Assembly: GCF_905475395.1 (NCBI RefSeq)
Contig: NC_058339.1
Span: 15,818,001-15,882,000 of the forward strand
Direction: 5' to 3'
Origin: Chrysoperla carnea
Taxonomy: Eukaryota; Arthropoda; Insecta; Neuroptera; Chrysopidae
Length of the DNA: 64,000 nt
In this document: positions 14,859-25,220 of the stretch, one piece after another
How positions within the stretch are numbered: position 1 is the stretch's first letter
How the letters are laid out: each line of letters starts with the position of its first letter
Position numbers and translations under genes: made by a program
Notes under the pieces: model-generated
Told to the model about the DNA's origin: nothing
Database searches by the model: none
The model's input: only the letters and a program-made list of their open reading frames with translations

Positions 14859-15617
14859 ACAACAACAATCACATGTTCATTACAATAAAGTGAGATGGTA
14901 GATATATATTCTTGTTATGCTACAGTGTGGTGTAACAAACGATATGTTTGTATTTGTTGTGTTTTAGCAACGATGAAGTTTAAAATGAGAAAAAAATAAG
15001 TATTAACTTTTATTTTGTCGAATAATTCGTTAACAAAATTCTTCTTTAACTGTTATTCAATCAAATTGTGATTTAAAAAACGAAAGCTTTTCATCAATTC
15101 TTTTTACGTTAACTTAACTGAAGTGAATGAAATTTATCTTCAAGTTTGAAACAAATTCTACGAATTCTATAATTTGAATTTAATTCAATAGTTTACCATA
15201 ATTAAATATATATCCCTTCAGACTGGTCGTTTCGTGTCACAATCATTACCCTTGTGATGAGAGAGAAACTCACGCTAGAAGATACAAAAATTTTTAAATG
15301 ATCGTTCCATTTGAAGTTTAAAAAAAACATTTTAAAATAAGCGTAAGATAATCTCTCTCACAACCGTTCCGAAGGAATGTTCAAAGTGTACAAAAATAGG
15401 CGTTTTAGGAGTCATAAAGCATACGAGTAAGGCATCAAAGTATACTTAAAATTTTGTAAAATACGACAACAACTCAAAATGTAGATCAAAGGTCGTTTTT
15501 TATTTAACATTTAAAAAATCGAGTAGTCAAATATTATTAATTCAAGAAAAGTTATATTTTGCAAAGCTTTCATCCGCTTTGAGTCTACTTTTGATGTAAC
15601 TTTTTTTTTGCAGTTTT

Positions 15618-15707
15618 ATTCGTTGTGTGCGTAATCATGGTAGGGACAATAAAATAGTTATCGTTACCATGGAAACGTCTCCAATAAAACTCACGCACAG
15701 TGCGAAT
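15618..15707 (+). mobile_element. Internally deleted copy of the 5208-5606 MITE
   Basis: Both ends are kept (attcgttgtgtgcgtaatca and, reversed, attcgcactgtgcgtgagtt), but about 300 bp of the centre is missing. It is in the opposite orientation to the 5208-5606 copy. This copy supports that element's boundaries. Confidence 0.6.
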
Positions 15708-18700
15708 AGACTCCTAAAATGTATGTACTTTAAAAAGAATAAAAATGGTAAACTTAACATTTATGAGAAAAATTGTTTATATATTAAAACATTATTCGTG
15801 ACAAACATTAAATTTTATTTATTATATATTTATTTGCCAGTTGAATAAAAAGCCAGTAAAAAAAACTATTTGTGAAATACTCAAAATTACTTGGACCGTC
15901 CTTGGTTGAATTGGTACACGCGCATATTTATTTAAATTGATAGTTTTCGTTAAAAATTCTGAATTGTTTTATGAAATATTAAAACTTGAAGTTTTTGAGT
16001 TCTCTGAATACAGCCATTTATATAATAATATTAAACATTTTCAAATTCGACTTGAAATATTTGACAAAATCACGACGTTATATATATTTTTGATTAAAAT
16101 GATTAAATTTGAAATTATATTTCAAAAACAGTTCAGAATTCTTTATAATAATAAACAAACATAATTAATTTATTTTTTTATAATTTTCCTTAAATTTAAA
16201 AAGTATAAAAATGTTATTTTTCACATTTATAATTTAAAAAAAAACATATTAATTGTAATAACTAATCTAAAAACTAAGTAATTTCGCTTTTTACTCATGC
16301 ATAAAGAAATATTAAATGAATTTTTTTTATGTTAAAGCGAAGTGATTTTTTGATTCTAGTCACTAGTTTAATAAACACAATCATTTATTATCTAAAAACA
16401 AAAAAGTATAATAAACAATAAAACAAATAATTTGTGTAAAAAAAAAATGTAATCTATGTAAGGTTATTATATTTTTAACTTGAATCTTATGTTATTCTTT
16501 TTATATTTTACTCAAATTCGAATGGTCGCTTATAGTGGGGAGAATAATGGATGGGAGATCCATTAGATCCTAAACTTGAAAAATTAAAACAATTTTGAGT
16601 TATAGTAGTTTCCTCCATAAAGATTAAAGTCATCTTGATAATTTTTTAGATGAAATTAAAAAGATAATTTGGAAACATTTCTACATTATAATTTTTTATA
16701 AATCCATCTATTTTGAGAAATTTTCTAGACATTCTAATTATGTAATAACATAAGATTCAGTAATAAAATCGGGTATAAATAGTAAAAAGAAACCTTGTAA
16801 AAAAAAAAAAAACAAACCATAACTCCCTGAATTACTCTTACCTCTTTTTAGCCTAATTAGAATCCAACTTTCAAGCAATCACATGAACTAATGCTTCAGC
16901 ACAAACTTTAACGTTGAGAAACGTGAATTTTTATATTATAAAAAGATTATTTTCTGTTCTTTAAAATAAACAAGTAATTTGTTCTTTTATAAAATCTTTT
17001 AAATTTTATTTTTCACAGGGTAAAATAAACCATTTTATTTTAGACTATGCATTAGTGATGTGACGTATATTCGCATTCGCGAGTGTACAAAATACAACAT
17101 CGTCCCATCACTACTATGTATATTATACAGGCTAAACTTAAAAAAACGTGGTGGCAAATAAGAATTGGGTATTCTACTATTTTTGAAAAAGTACTTCAAA
17201 ATGTTGATTTTGTTAATAAAAAGCCACCAAAAATTTATTTCGGAAAAATACACACGCTTTCTTGTCAAAAACTTAAATTAAATTTTAAACTGTCAAAAAC
17301 GCGGGCATCCAATTTGATGACGTAATATGGGTATCACTATTCGAAATAACACAAATTATTTTGACAGATATATTCATAGACATCTGATTATAATATAAAT
17401 TTAAATACTTATCTATGTATATATTATACCCAACTGTCTTCACTGAACTAACTGATTGTCTATGACATAAATTTTAACTTTTTTTCAAATTTCATGATTT
17501 ATTTTTGACTAACGATAATACCCTATTGATTTGTGGACATTTTTTATAACGATTACTTCCATTTTGTTTCGTATAAGAAATTCAAAAACTAGATTTGTCA
17601 TTCAACTTTGGATTGTAGAAATCAAAGTTTTTTATTATTTTTTAAATTTTAGTTAAATAAATAGGATTTATTTTCGAAAATAAATTATTTCCTCGCATTT
17701 TCAAAGTTAATGATGATGTACGGTTTATTTAAATTATTTTTATGGAAGACAGGTCAAGCTGATTACAAGCTCTCTAAAACATGCTCTGTATGGCACCGAC
17801 GTGTATGAATATTGTTAGCAACTTTATTACTACGAAATATATAAGAGTTTTCAAAAAGTATCGAATCAACTTTGATTTCAGAAATTAATGATTTTAGACA
17901 AAAATGACTAAGATCTAAGATGATAAGACTTACCTTGACTTTCAAAATCTTTAAAAAAAACTCATATTCAAAACTGATAACAGATGGAGAGGAAATCGAA
18001 TGGATTCGGTAGAAATTGAGGGCAAAGTTTTGTTTATTTTGTGCAATCTTATCGGCTTTCGAAAAGTTTTTCCAATAAGAATGGTTCATCTAACTCGAAG
18101 TCTTTTACATCAGGATTGGTTTAATACTTTTTGAAAACTCTGTACATACAGTGAATTGTGTTTATACTGCAACAGGTTGAGTATTTATTTCGCAGTTTGT
18201 GTATTTTTCGCAGCTACAGCAGCTAAATGTGAATTGTCACAGCATGACTTCCTGTGTAGCCTTGGAAAAACTTTCCAACTATTCTTAAACAATCTGTATT
18301 ATATTCTCGTAAAATATGCAAAATTATTGCTAGAGTATTACTATGCATTCAACGAAAAGAACTAATTTTCATAAAATCAATTTTCACCACGTTTTTAAGG
18401 CACCCCGATGTATTGAAAATGTAAAAGAAAAAAAAGATATTTAGGTCCAATTACAAAATAATGAACGCAACAGAGAGAAACTAGCCGTGATGTATATAAA
18501 ACTAATATTGATAACAATGAAGTTTACGCATAATTTATTTTGTTTTCTTTTCTAAGATCAATTCTTAAAAAGTATTTAAAAAAAATATCTTCTTGTATTG
18601 ATTGATTGATAAATAGATTTATCTGCATTAATTATTAAACTTTGTATATTTATGTATTATTGTATAAGTAGATGAAAATGAATTTATTAAAATTTTTTCA

Positions 18701-18954
18701 AATATTATATTTAATATTATTATATATAATAATGTTTTCATTTTTTTTGGTAACATTCCAGTCAAATATAAATTACGTTGTTCGTTGTTTTTTTGAAATT
18801 GTGTTGTGTTTATTATTTAAAAACTCCCATGACTACCCTATAAAAATCAAATCCGAATAATTCGAAACCCTTAATAATTATGTTAATTAAAGTATCTTTG
18901 CTTTCCCTGAATAGTTCTTTTTATAAATAAACAAGATAGATATTTCAAGAGCGA

Positions 18955-19215
18955 AGGTGAAAGTCGACAATAGTCTGAGCGAGCCATTCAACATATCGTA
19001 CGAAGTTTGATATTATCGAAGGAAGGAGTTTGGCTGTCCACTACGCTGTTAATCATAGCACTGCATAAAGCAATACAACCGATTGATCAGAGAGGAACCA
19101 TCTTCAACAAGACCACCCAATTATGCGCATATGCAGACGATATTGCCATAATAGCAAGAACTAAGGACCGTCTGATTAACGTGTTCAAGGACAATTTCAA
19201 GTTACAGCTTTTAGT
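18955..19215 (+). pseudogene. Reverse transcriptase remnant of a non-LTR-type retrotransposon
   Basis: A frame from about 19040 reads [17 protein letters not shown] and then [23 protein letters not shown] is the catalytic core of reverse transcriptases and the surrounding text fits LINE-like elements. Upstream, [13 protein letters not shown] at about 18966-19004 lies in another frame and looks like the preceding RT segment, followed by a stop and a frameshift. Only about 80 residues remain, and both ends fade into unrelated sequence. The element is dead. Confidence 0.7.
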
Positions 19216-19582
19216 GTTGAGCATTGGAAATTTGGGGTTGTTTGTAAACAGTAAAAGTAGTTGTTTGTAAACAGTATGACGTTAAACTGAGCACATCCTC
19301 CTCACTTTCGACTTGATTTTTTCCAAATTTAATCACATGACCTGCTTTAAAAAGTCTTTCACCTTCAATAAAATTACGATTTCTCGGTTTTGTTTGTCCC
19401 CAACAACAAATTTCATTAATATTAATCATTCTCTTCTTGAAAAAATACACAAAGGGTATGTATTGCTATGTTATTTTTAAAATTTGTCACTTTATGTCAG
19501 CCATGTTTTTTTTAGCCCCGCCCATATGTCAGATTTCAATAGTTTTCCATTTGTAATTTTACAATTGAAAGTGAATAATCGC

Positions 19583-19588
19583 TATAAA
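19583..19588 (+). promoter_or_regulatory. Possible TATA box of the zinc-finger gene
   Basis: TATAAA lies 108 bp upstream of the ATG at 19696, which would give a short 5' leader of roughly 80 nt. In DNA this AT-rich the match could be chance. It is listed because it agrees with a single-exon gene. Confidence 0.3.
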
Positions 19589-19695
19589 TTGAAGTAGACA
19601 TTGTTTTGTTTACAAAAAATGTCCACTTTGATGTCAGTTTAAACGCCCAAACTGTGGAAAGAAGATACGGATACCTAAATAATAACAAAACGAAA

Positions 19696-20982
19696 ATGTC
19701 GTATGATAATGTTCAAGATATTAACCATTTGTTATTAAACAAAAATGAAAATGTTAAGGTTAAACCACCGACATTTGAAGGAATATTAATTAAAAAGGAA
19801 TCAGAAACAGAAGACAGTATTTCAAAGGAACATCAATATGATAATGTTCAAGATAAAAACCATTTGTTATTGATTAAAAATGGAAATGTTAAGGGTGAAC
19901 CACTGACATTTCAAGAAATTGCAATTAAAGAGGAACCAGCAACAGGAGAGAAGGTTTCACAGGATCATCAGTATGATAACGTTCCAAATATTAGCCATTT
20001 GTTATTGATCAAAAATGAAAATGTTAAGGTTGAACCATTGACATTAACAGAATTAATAATTAAAGAGGAAACGGAAGAGAGTATTTCAGAGGCACATAGA
20101 GAAGAAGATGTTTCGGTTCATAATCATACTGAAATAAAATTGTTTACGTGTAATATTTGTAATAAATCATTTACTCGACAAGGTCGTTTGACTACTCATA
20201 AGCGAAGTCATACTGGAGAAAAACCATTTTGCTGTGACGTTTGTGGAAAAACATTTACACAACAAGGTAATTTATATAAACATGGACGAATTCATAGTGG
20301 TGAAAAACCTTTTGCTTGTGATATTTGCGATAAAACATTTACTCAACAAAGTAATTTACTCACACATAAACGAATTCATAGTGGTGAAAAACCTTTTAGT
20401 TGTGATTTTTGTGAAAAAAAATTCACTCTTCAACACTATTTGGCTGAACATAAACGAATCCATAGTGGAGAAAAACCATTTTCATGTGATATTTGTGGTA
20501 AAATGTTTAATCGTCAATATTATTTACTTTCGCATAAACGAGTTCATAATGGTTCAAAACCGTTTTCGTGTGATGTGTGTAATAAAAAATTTACGGTGCG
20601 AAGTAGTTTAGTACTACATAAGCGTAATCATATCGAAGTAAAACCATTTTCGTGTGATATTTGTGATAAAAAATTTACTCAAAAAACGTTTTTAGTTATA
20701 CATAATCGAATACATAGTCAAGAAAAACCTTTTTCATGTGATAATTGTAAGAAAACATTTACTCAACGAGGTAATCTAATTTTACACCAACGAATTCATG
20801 GCGGAGATAAATTGTTGTCATGTGATGTCTGTGACAAAACATTTACTCAACAGGGTAATTTAATCAGCCATAAACGAACTCATACTGGAGAAAAACCTTT
20901 TTTATGTGATGTTTGTAATAAAAAATTTACTACTAAAAGAAGATGGATTCAACATAAACGACATCATATCGCAGAGAAATAA
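19696..20982 (+). CDS. Ten-finger C2H2 zinc-finger protein, single exon
   Basis: Single-exon frame of 428 aa. The first ATG in frame is 19696 (context aaaATG); the open frame extends 30 codons further up but without an ATG, so 19696 is preferred unless an upstream exon is spliced on. Residues 3-136 are three tandem 45-residue repeats starting YDNV and containing VKxxP and IKEE/IKKE, which fit the SUMO-acceptor pattern (hydrophobic-K-x-E). Ten C2H2 fingers follow from about residue 152 to the end, mostly joined by GEKPF-type linkers, as in DNA-binding fingers. No ZAD, BTB or SET domain is seen. The likely role is a nuclear DNA-binding regulator; targets are unknown. The stop follows finger 10 directly, and a decayed finger lies just beyond, so the protein was probably longer once. 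AATAAA at 21536 is a candidate poly(A) signal. Confidence 0.85.
   Translation: MSYDNVQDINHLLLNKNENVKVKPPTFEGILIKKESETEDSISKEHQYDNVQDKNHLLLIKNGNVKGEPLTFQEIAIKEEPATGEKVSQDHQYDNVPNISHLLLIKNENVKVEPLTLTELIIKEETEESISEAHREEDVSVHNHTEIKLFTCNICNKSFTRQGRLTTHKRSHTGEKPFCCDVCGKTFTQQGNLYKHGRIHSGEKPFACDICDKTFTQQSNLLTHKRIHSGEKPFSCDFCEKKFTLQHYLAEHKRIHSGEKPFSCDICGKMFNRQYYLLSHKRVHNGSKPFSCDVCNKKFTVRSSLVLHKRNHIEVKPFSCDICDKKFTQKTFLVIHNRIHSQEKPFSCDNCKKTFTQRGNLILHQRIHGGDKLLSCDVCDKTFTQQGNLISHKRTHTGEKPFLCDVCNKKFTTKRRWIQHKRHHIAEK
19702..20103 (+). repeat. Three 45-residue coding repeats with SUMO-type motifs
   Basis: Three in-frame copies of 45, 45 and about 44 codons (residues 3-47, 48-92 and 93-136). Each begins YDNV, continues with NHLLL or SHLLL and a K-N-x-NV element, and holds lysine motifs VKVK or VKVE and IKKE or IKEE. 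Copies differ at many sites, so the duplication is not recent, yet the lysine motifs are largely kept. This suggests constraint. Confidence 0.8.
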
Positions 20983-20983
20983 A

Positions 20984-21037
20984 CCTTTTTCGTGTGATAT
21001 TTATAATAAAACTTTCAACAGCCAAATGCCATCTGGT
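20984..21037 (+). pseudogene. Decayed eleventh zinc finger beyond the stop
   Basis: Four extra bases (taaa) between the GEK-type linker and the CCTTTTT block create the stop of the ten-finger protein. In the next frame the text continues KPFSCDIYNKTFNSQ. This is a finger with its second cysteine changed to tyrosine and its histidine end degenerate. Confidence 0.7.
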
Positions 21038-21372
21038 AAACATATTGAACTACCTATTAAATTCGACGATTGTGCCATCTATGATAAACATGTTGAACTA
21101 ATATATTTATTTCGATGGTGCTGCCACCTATAGTAATCTTGTTGAACTAACCTTTAATTTCGATGGTGGTGCCACCTACAGTAAACTTGTTGAACTGACT
21201 ATTAATTTCGACAGTAGTTCCATCTATGAAAAGCCCGTTGAACTACATATTAAGTTCGGCGATGGTGCCATCTATGATAAACCTATTGAACTAAAAATTT
21301 ATTTTTGGCGTGGTGCCATCTATGTTAAACTTGTTTAACTAGCTATTAATTTCTATGGTGTACCCTACGTCG
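21038..21372 (+). repeat. Seven 48-bp coding-type repeats (16 residues each)
   Basis: Units start at 21038, 21086, 21135, 21183, 21231, 21279 and 21327. Six are 48 bp or nearly so, and copy 2 has one extra base. Translated, each reads like K-x-V-E-L-x-I-x-F-D-x-G-A-x-Y-x, for example KPVELHIKFGDGAIYD. Copies 3-6 form one open frame that ends at TAA in copy 7. The period divides by three and the pattern is kept at the residue level, so it was probably coding, most likely the former C-terminus of the adjacent zinc-finger gene. I do not recognise the motif. Confidence 0.7.
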
Positions 21373-21535
21373 CTAATTTATTACATTTACCTTTACCTCC
21401 ATTTATGATTAAAAATTTTAAAAGCTTCAATTCAAAACAATGTATTATATATTTAAATAATTGCTTTTTGTATTGTTAAGTAGCATTTATTGAAATAGTT
21501 TTGGGTATAAAATTAATTGATTTCTGTTCAGAGCG

Positions 21536-21541
21536 AATAAA
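21536..21541 (+). terminator. Candidate poly(A) signal of the zinc-finger gene
   Basis: AATAAA lies about 550 bp after the stop and beyond the 48-bp repeats. In AT-rich DNA this is weak evidence by itself. Confidence 0.25.
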
Positions 21542-21900
21542 TCTTTAATGTTCAATGTGTTAAAGAAAGGAGCACACAAAAGGACGTTCGTGTATTCGTC
21601 GCCGCGTTGTCACAGATACAACTGCGATAACAAGTAATAGAAGTTTACTTATTTTGAATAAAAACTTTAATAAGAAAAGGAAAATCTCTGTTAATTAGTT
21701 TTATGAAAATGTACAATATGATTTTTCATGAAAACTATATAATTTTGTTGTTGTTATAAATAAATAAAAATCGTCATATATTCTTTTTGTTCTATTTTTT
21801 AAATTTTCTATCCTATTTTTACTTTCACAACAGAATTATGAATTCATTAATTATTTAATAAGGGTAAGTATTAAATTAATTATTTAGTTATTAATAACCC

Positions 21901-21973
21901 GGTTGGCTGTGTGGGTATAGCACTTGCCTATGAAACCAATGTACGATGGTTTGTATCTTGGTGTGGGCTAACA
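21901..21973 (+). repeat. tRNA-like sequence, probably the head of a SINE
   Basis: Over 73 nt the ends pair (gttggc at 21902-21907 with gctaac at 21967-21972). A box-A-like stretch (ggctgtgtgggtatagcac) and a degenerate box B (ggtttgtatct) are spaced as in a tRNA. The anticodon arm and T loop are poor, so this is not a working tRNA gene. Confidence 0.4.
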
Positions 21974-22081
21974 TATTTTAAATTAAATGAATTTTTTCTG
22001 ATGGTAAAAATTTTCCACGCTTTTTATAGCTTGAATTATGCATATAACCCGCCCTCTTGTTATAAATAACGTCAGTTATAC

Positions 22082-22141
22082 ATATGTCATAAATCACTAT
22101 TCTGTCAGGGGGTGGGATTTAAATAATCATAAATATATTTC
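22082..22141 (+). repeat. 60-bp direct repeat, left copy
   Basis: Carries tatgtcataaatcact, then ttctgtcag, then gggtggga. The same series appears in the same orientation at 25064-25121, so the pair brackets the hairpin array and the 2.4-kb element between them. Confidence 0.6.
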
Positions 22142-22190
22142 ACTCTTTAAAATCATATTCTCCTGTTACAAAATATTAAAAATATATACA

Positions 22191-22199
22191 AAAATTATG
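22191..22199. repeat. Left 9-bp target-site duplication
   Basis: aaaattatg directly before the left terminal repeat. It is identical to 24602-24610 directly after the right terminal repeat. Confidence 0.85.
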
Positions 22200-22669
22200 A
22201 GCTCCGCGATCTTAGCACCTCATGTGCGGAATTTCGATTGACCAATTATACCATCTGAAAGGTCAGAAATTGGTCATAAAAGGTCAGTTGGTCTCATTAA
22301 TTGGTCAGCATCAGAAAATTTTTTATTAAAGATTAAAGTTTTTCAAGGTCAATTAATAAGTTTAGCACCTCATTCGCAGAAAAATTAAAAAACTCCACCT
22401 ATGCGCGATCGGGAAGCATTCGCTGATAATTGGTCAGCTAATATAAATAATTGGTCAGTTTAATTTAATATTAAAAAAAATTAAAAAAGTTGTCTCTGTC
22501 GTAACGCGCATGCTTTGAGCCGGATGGTTTTATCAGGGCAGTAGGGGAGTAGGGGAAATATTTTTTTTATAAATTTGATAGTAGTACATATCAAAAAAAA
22601 AAAATGGATAAAATTTTTACTTTTAAAAAAATGAATTTTTCCTTTTATTTAAATTTTTCACTCTTTTTA

Positions 22670-22990
22670 TACCATGTATATATGAAATATACATAGTATA
22701 TTAAGTTTAGTCCCAAGTTTGTAACGCTTAAAAATAATGATGTTAGTATAAAAATTTTGTCATAGGTGTTCATAAAATCACCTAATTAGTCCATTTCCGG
22801 TTGTCCGTCCGTCCATCCGTCCGTCTGTGGACACGGTAACTCAAAAACGAAAAAAGATATCGAGCTGAAATTTTTACAGCGTACTCAGGACGTAAAAAAT
22901 GAGGTCAAGTTCGTAAATGAGCATCATAGGTGAATTGGGTCTTGGGTCCGTAGGACCCATCTTGTAAACCGTTAGAGATAGAACAAAAGT
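22670..22990 (+). repeat. Dispersed repeat family R1, copy 2 (longest)
   Basis: Lies inside the 2.4-kb element. Shows the full family order: tataccatgtatatatgaaa, tttagtcccaagtttgtaac, cacctaattagtccatttcc, gtccgtccgtcc words, ataactcaaaaacgaaaa-like text, tttttacagcgtactcagga and a final ggtcc/ggacc block. No ORF is present. Confidence 0.65.
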
Positions 22991-23147
22991 TTAAATGTAA
23001 AATTTTTTTTCATAAACATCACTGTTTACTCGTGAGGGCGCCAATTAGGCGGAAATTTTATAATAGGTACTATACTTGATTATCAGTTATGTATGTGTCA
23101 CATGTTTGTATGTGTAATGTGATAAATAAATCAACACTGACTATGCA

Positions 23148-23200
23148 TGGTATTTCAACAATTAACTCAGTCAATTGTTTGTTTTCACTTGTATTATATA
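23148..23200 (+). repeat. Dispersed repeat R3, copy 2
   Basis: ggtatttcaacaatt, then actcagtca and ttgtttgttttcactt, as at 8388-8445. Also inside the 2.4-kb element. Confidence 0.5.
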
Positions 23201-23873
23201 TATTTGTACATATGTCACCTATAAAAAATTTGAATGAATAATAATAATGGTTTTTTTATATAGTAAAAAATCAATTTTCGGGATAACGTTTTCAAATTAA
23301 TATAAATAAATAAATATCGTTATATATTTTAAATTTTGTTTTATTTTATTCTATCCCATTTTTCCTTTCTGAACAAAATTATTAATTAACTAATTAATTT
23401 TTTTTTAGTAAAGGTACAAACAAATTCTTATAAAATATAGGTGAGATAAAGAAGTTGGATTGTAAATACGTAATATTCTTTTTGGATTTTCATTTTATTT
23501 TTGTGTGGTATTTGGTTTGTAAAAAAAAAGTTGATGCAAAAAAATTTTTTTAAGATGAAATAAATTATATGGAATTATGTGCAAATAATTCGTAAATAGT
23601 TTTTATGTATTTTGATTTCATTTAAATAAAGTTGAAAACTCAAACCCTGTTTTTATTTTATTTTTCCCCATCTCTCTGTAGCTATACAATATTATTTCAG
23701 TTAAAAATAGGTGAGTATTTTGAACTTCACGATAGGTAAGTATTTCAAACTTCGTTTGCCATTTTTTTTTTGTAATAATACTACTCAAAATTTTCCGAAA
23801 ATGAGTTTTACTTTTTGTTATAATTTAAGAAAGTCGAAAATATGAATATAATTATTTATTAATACGATTAACA

Positions 23874-23945
23874 GAGCCCTAATGGTATAATGGTTAGCGT
23901 ATCTGACTTCGAATAAATAGTCCCTTGGTTCGAAACTAGGTGAGG
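23874..23945 (+). repeat. tRNA-like relic (Arg-like), probably SINE-derived
   Basis: A box-A-like ctaatggtataatggttagc and a box-B-like ggttcgaaact are correctly spaced, with ctgacttcga where the anticodon arm would be. The stems are broken. A second relic with the same cttggttcgaaa-taggt end lies on the other strand at 25221-25285. Confidence 0.45.
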
Positions 23946-24099
23946 AAATATATTAAAAAAAAGTTCGTTAATTCTTTTAAGCAAAATCTGATTTTTATTT
24001 TCATTTTTTTTTAAATTTCCACCACAGCATGTTTGCTTAGTAAATGATGAAAAAATTAGTTTTTTTTCGTTCAAAAACTTCAATTTTTTTCACATTTCT

Positions 24100-24330
24100 A
24101 CTAGGAGAACATCAAGGACGGACGGAATAAGTAGTACCTGATAGCAAGGTAATTGTTGTCACCTCGTAAGTCAGAAAGTTAGTGGTCTGCACACCCGTGT
24201 TTGGTGAGTGTGACCTCTAGTGGGGAGACCAATAACTTTCTGCCAAAATAAAATTTTAGACTTTCGGGGTGAAAACACTTACTCACCTTTCTCCTTATCA
24301 GGAACTACTAATTCCCACTTATGTTCTCCT
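24100..24330. repeat. Hairpin inside the 2.4-kb element
   Basis: Begins ctaggagaacat and ends atgttctcctag. Inner pairs include cagaaagtta with taactttctg. The central part is richer in G+C than the flanks. Confidence 0.55.
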
Positions 24331-24601
24331 AGTACAAATGTTGAAAAAATTGAAAATTTTTTCGAAATTATATTATTTTTTGAATATAAAATTAAACTGA
24401 CTGATTTATATTAGCTGACCAATTATCAGCGAATGCTTCCCGATCGCGCATAGGTGGAGTTTTTTCAATCTTTAATAAAAAATTTTCTGATGCTGACCAA
24501 TTAATGAGACCAACTGACCTTTTATGACCAATTTCTGACCTTTCAGATGGTATAATTGGTCAATCGAAATTCCGCACATGAGGTGCTAAGATCGCGGAGC
24601 T

Positions 24602-25040
24602 AAAATTATGCTTTATGCTAAAATTTGAAACTTTTTAATAGGAGAATATGTCATATAGTCTATCTCAGTCATATTCTCCTATTACCAAATATTAAAATAT
24701 GTACAAAAAATGGCTTGGTTATGCTAAATGTTGTAACTTTTTAATAGGAGAACATGTCATATGATTAATCTCACTCATATTCTCCTATTACCAAATATGT
24801 ATTAAAATTTGTATTTATAAAATTAAAAAATCGCTCGTTAAGACTAAAATTTGAAATTTTGTAACAGGAGAACATGTTATATATTTTATCCCATTTTTTT
24901 TTATAACATATTCGCCTATTACAAAATATTAAAAAATACCTAATTTGCTTGTTTTTTTACACATGCTAAAATTTGTTCTTGTTAAATGAAATTTTATAAG
25001 ATTTTGTAATAGGAGAACATGACATATCACCAAAAAAAAA
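24602..25040 (+). repeat. Array of about four 110-120-bp hairpin units
   Basis: Each unit runs atgctaaaatttg, a taataggagaacat-type block, a short spacer, its complement atattctcctatta, then ccaaatattaaaa. Units begin near 24611, 24722, 24839 and 24960. A partial unit at about 22155-22199 left of the 2.4-kb element shows that the array was split by that insertion. Confidence 0.7.
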
Positions 25041-25063
25041 ATTATGTTATTCCCACTTTACTT

Positions 25064-25121
25064 ATGTCATAAATCACTCTTCTGTCAGAGGGTGGGAATT
25101 AAAATAATATAAAATATACCC
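25064..25121 (+). repeat. 60-bp direct repeat, right copy
   Basis: Partner of 22082-22141, same orientation, with few differences. Confidence 0.6.
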
Positions 25122-25220
25122 TTCTCTCTTACTTATTTGTCGCTTTCGGTTCTCATAACAATTATCTAAAAAAATGACATTATCTCATCATAATAACTTA
25201 AATGAATTAAAAACTAAACA

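Larger units (their letters stand above)
14859..19582. other. Intergenic 4.7 kb between HECW and the zinc-finger gene
   Basis: After the probable HECW 3' end near 14.9 kb, the sequence is AT-rich with no recognisable gene. It contains a deleted MITE copy (15618-15707) and a reverse transcriptase relic (about 18955-19215). The open frames at 17035-17268, 17083-17325, 17763-18089 and 18672-18860 have low-complexity AT-driven composition and no recognisable domain. Confidence 0.6.
22200..24601. mobile_element. 2.4-kb element with long inverted ends and 9-bp TSD
   Basis: The left arm (22200 to about 22470) and right arm (about 24385-24601) are reverse complements, starting agctccgcgatc at each end. 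The left arm has an extra segment of about 55 bp. The element is flanked by a perfect 9-bp duplication, aaaattatg. A 9-bp duplication with arms of 200 bp or more fits the Mutator-like superfamily; a foldback family is the alternative. No transposase frame was seen, so it is non-autonomous. The inside holds an R1 and an R3 copy, a tRNA-like relic and a large hairpin at 24100-24330, implying later or captured insertions. It sits within an array of hairpin repeats and duplicated part of one unit. Confidence 0.85.

Noticed and set aside
19211-19450. 79-codon minus-strand frame upstream of the zinc-finger gene
   Set aside because: No domain, and it overlaps the end of the reverse transcriptase relic on the other strand.
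20234-20611. 125-codon frame inside the zinc-finger gene
   Set aside because: Alternate frame of repeated finger codons; it only mirrors the repeat structure.
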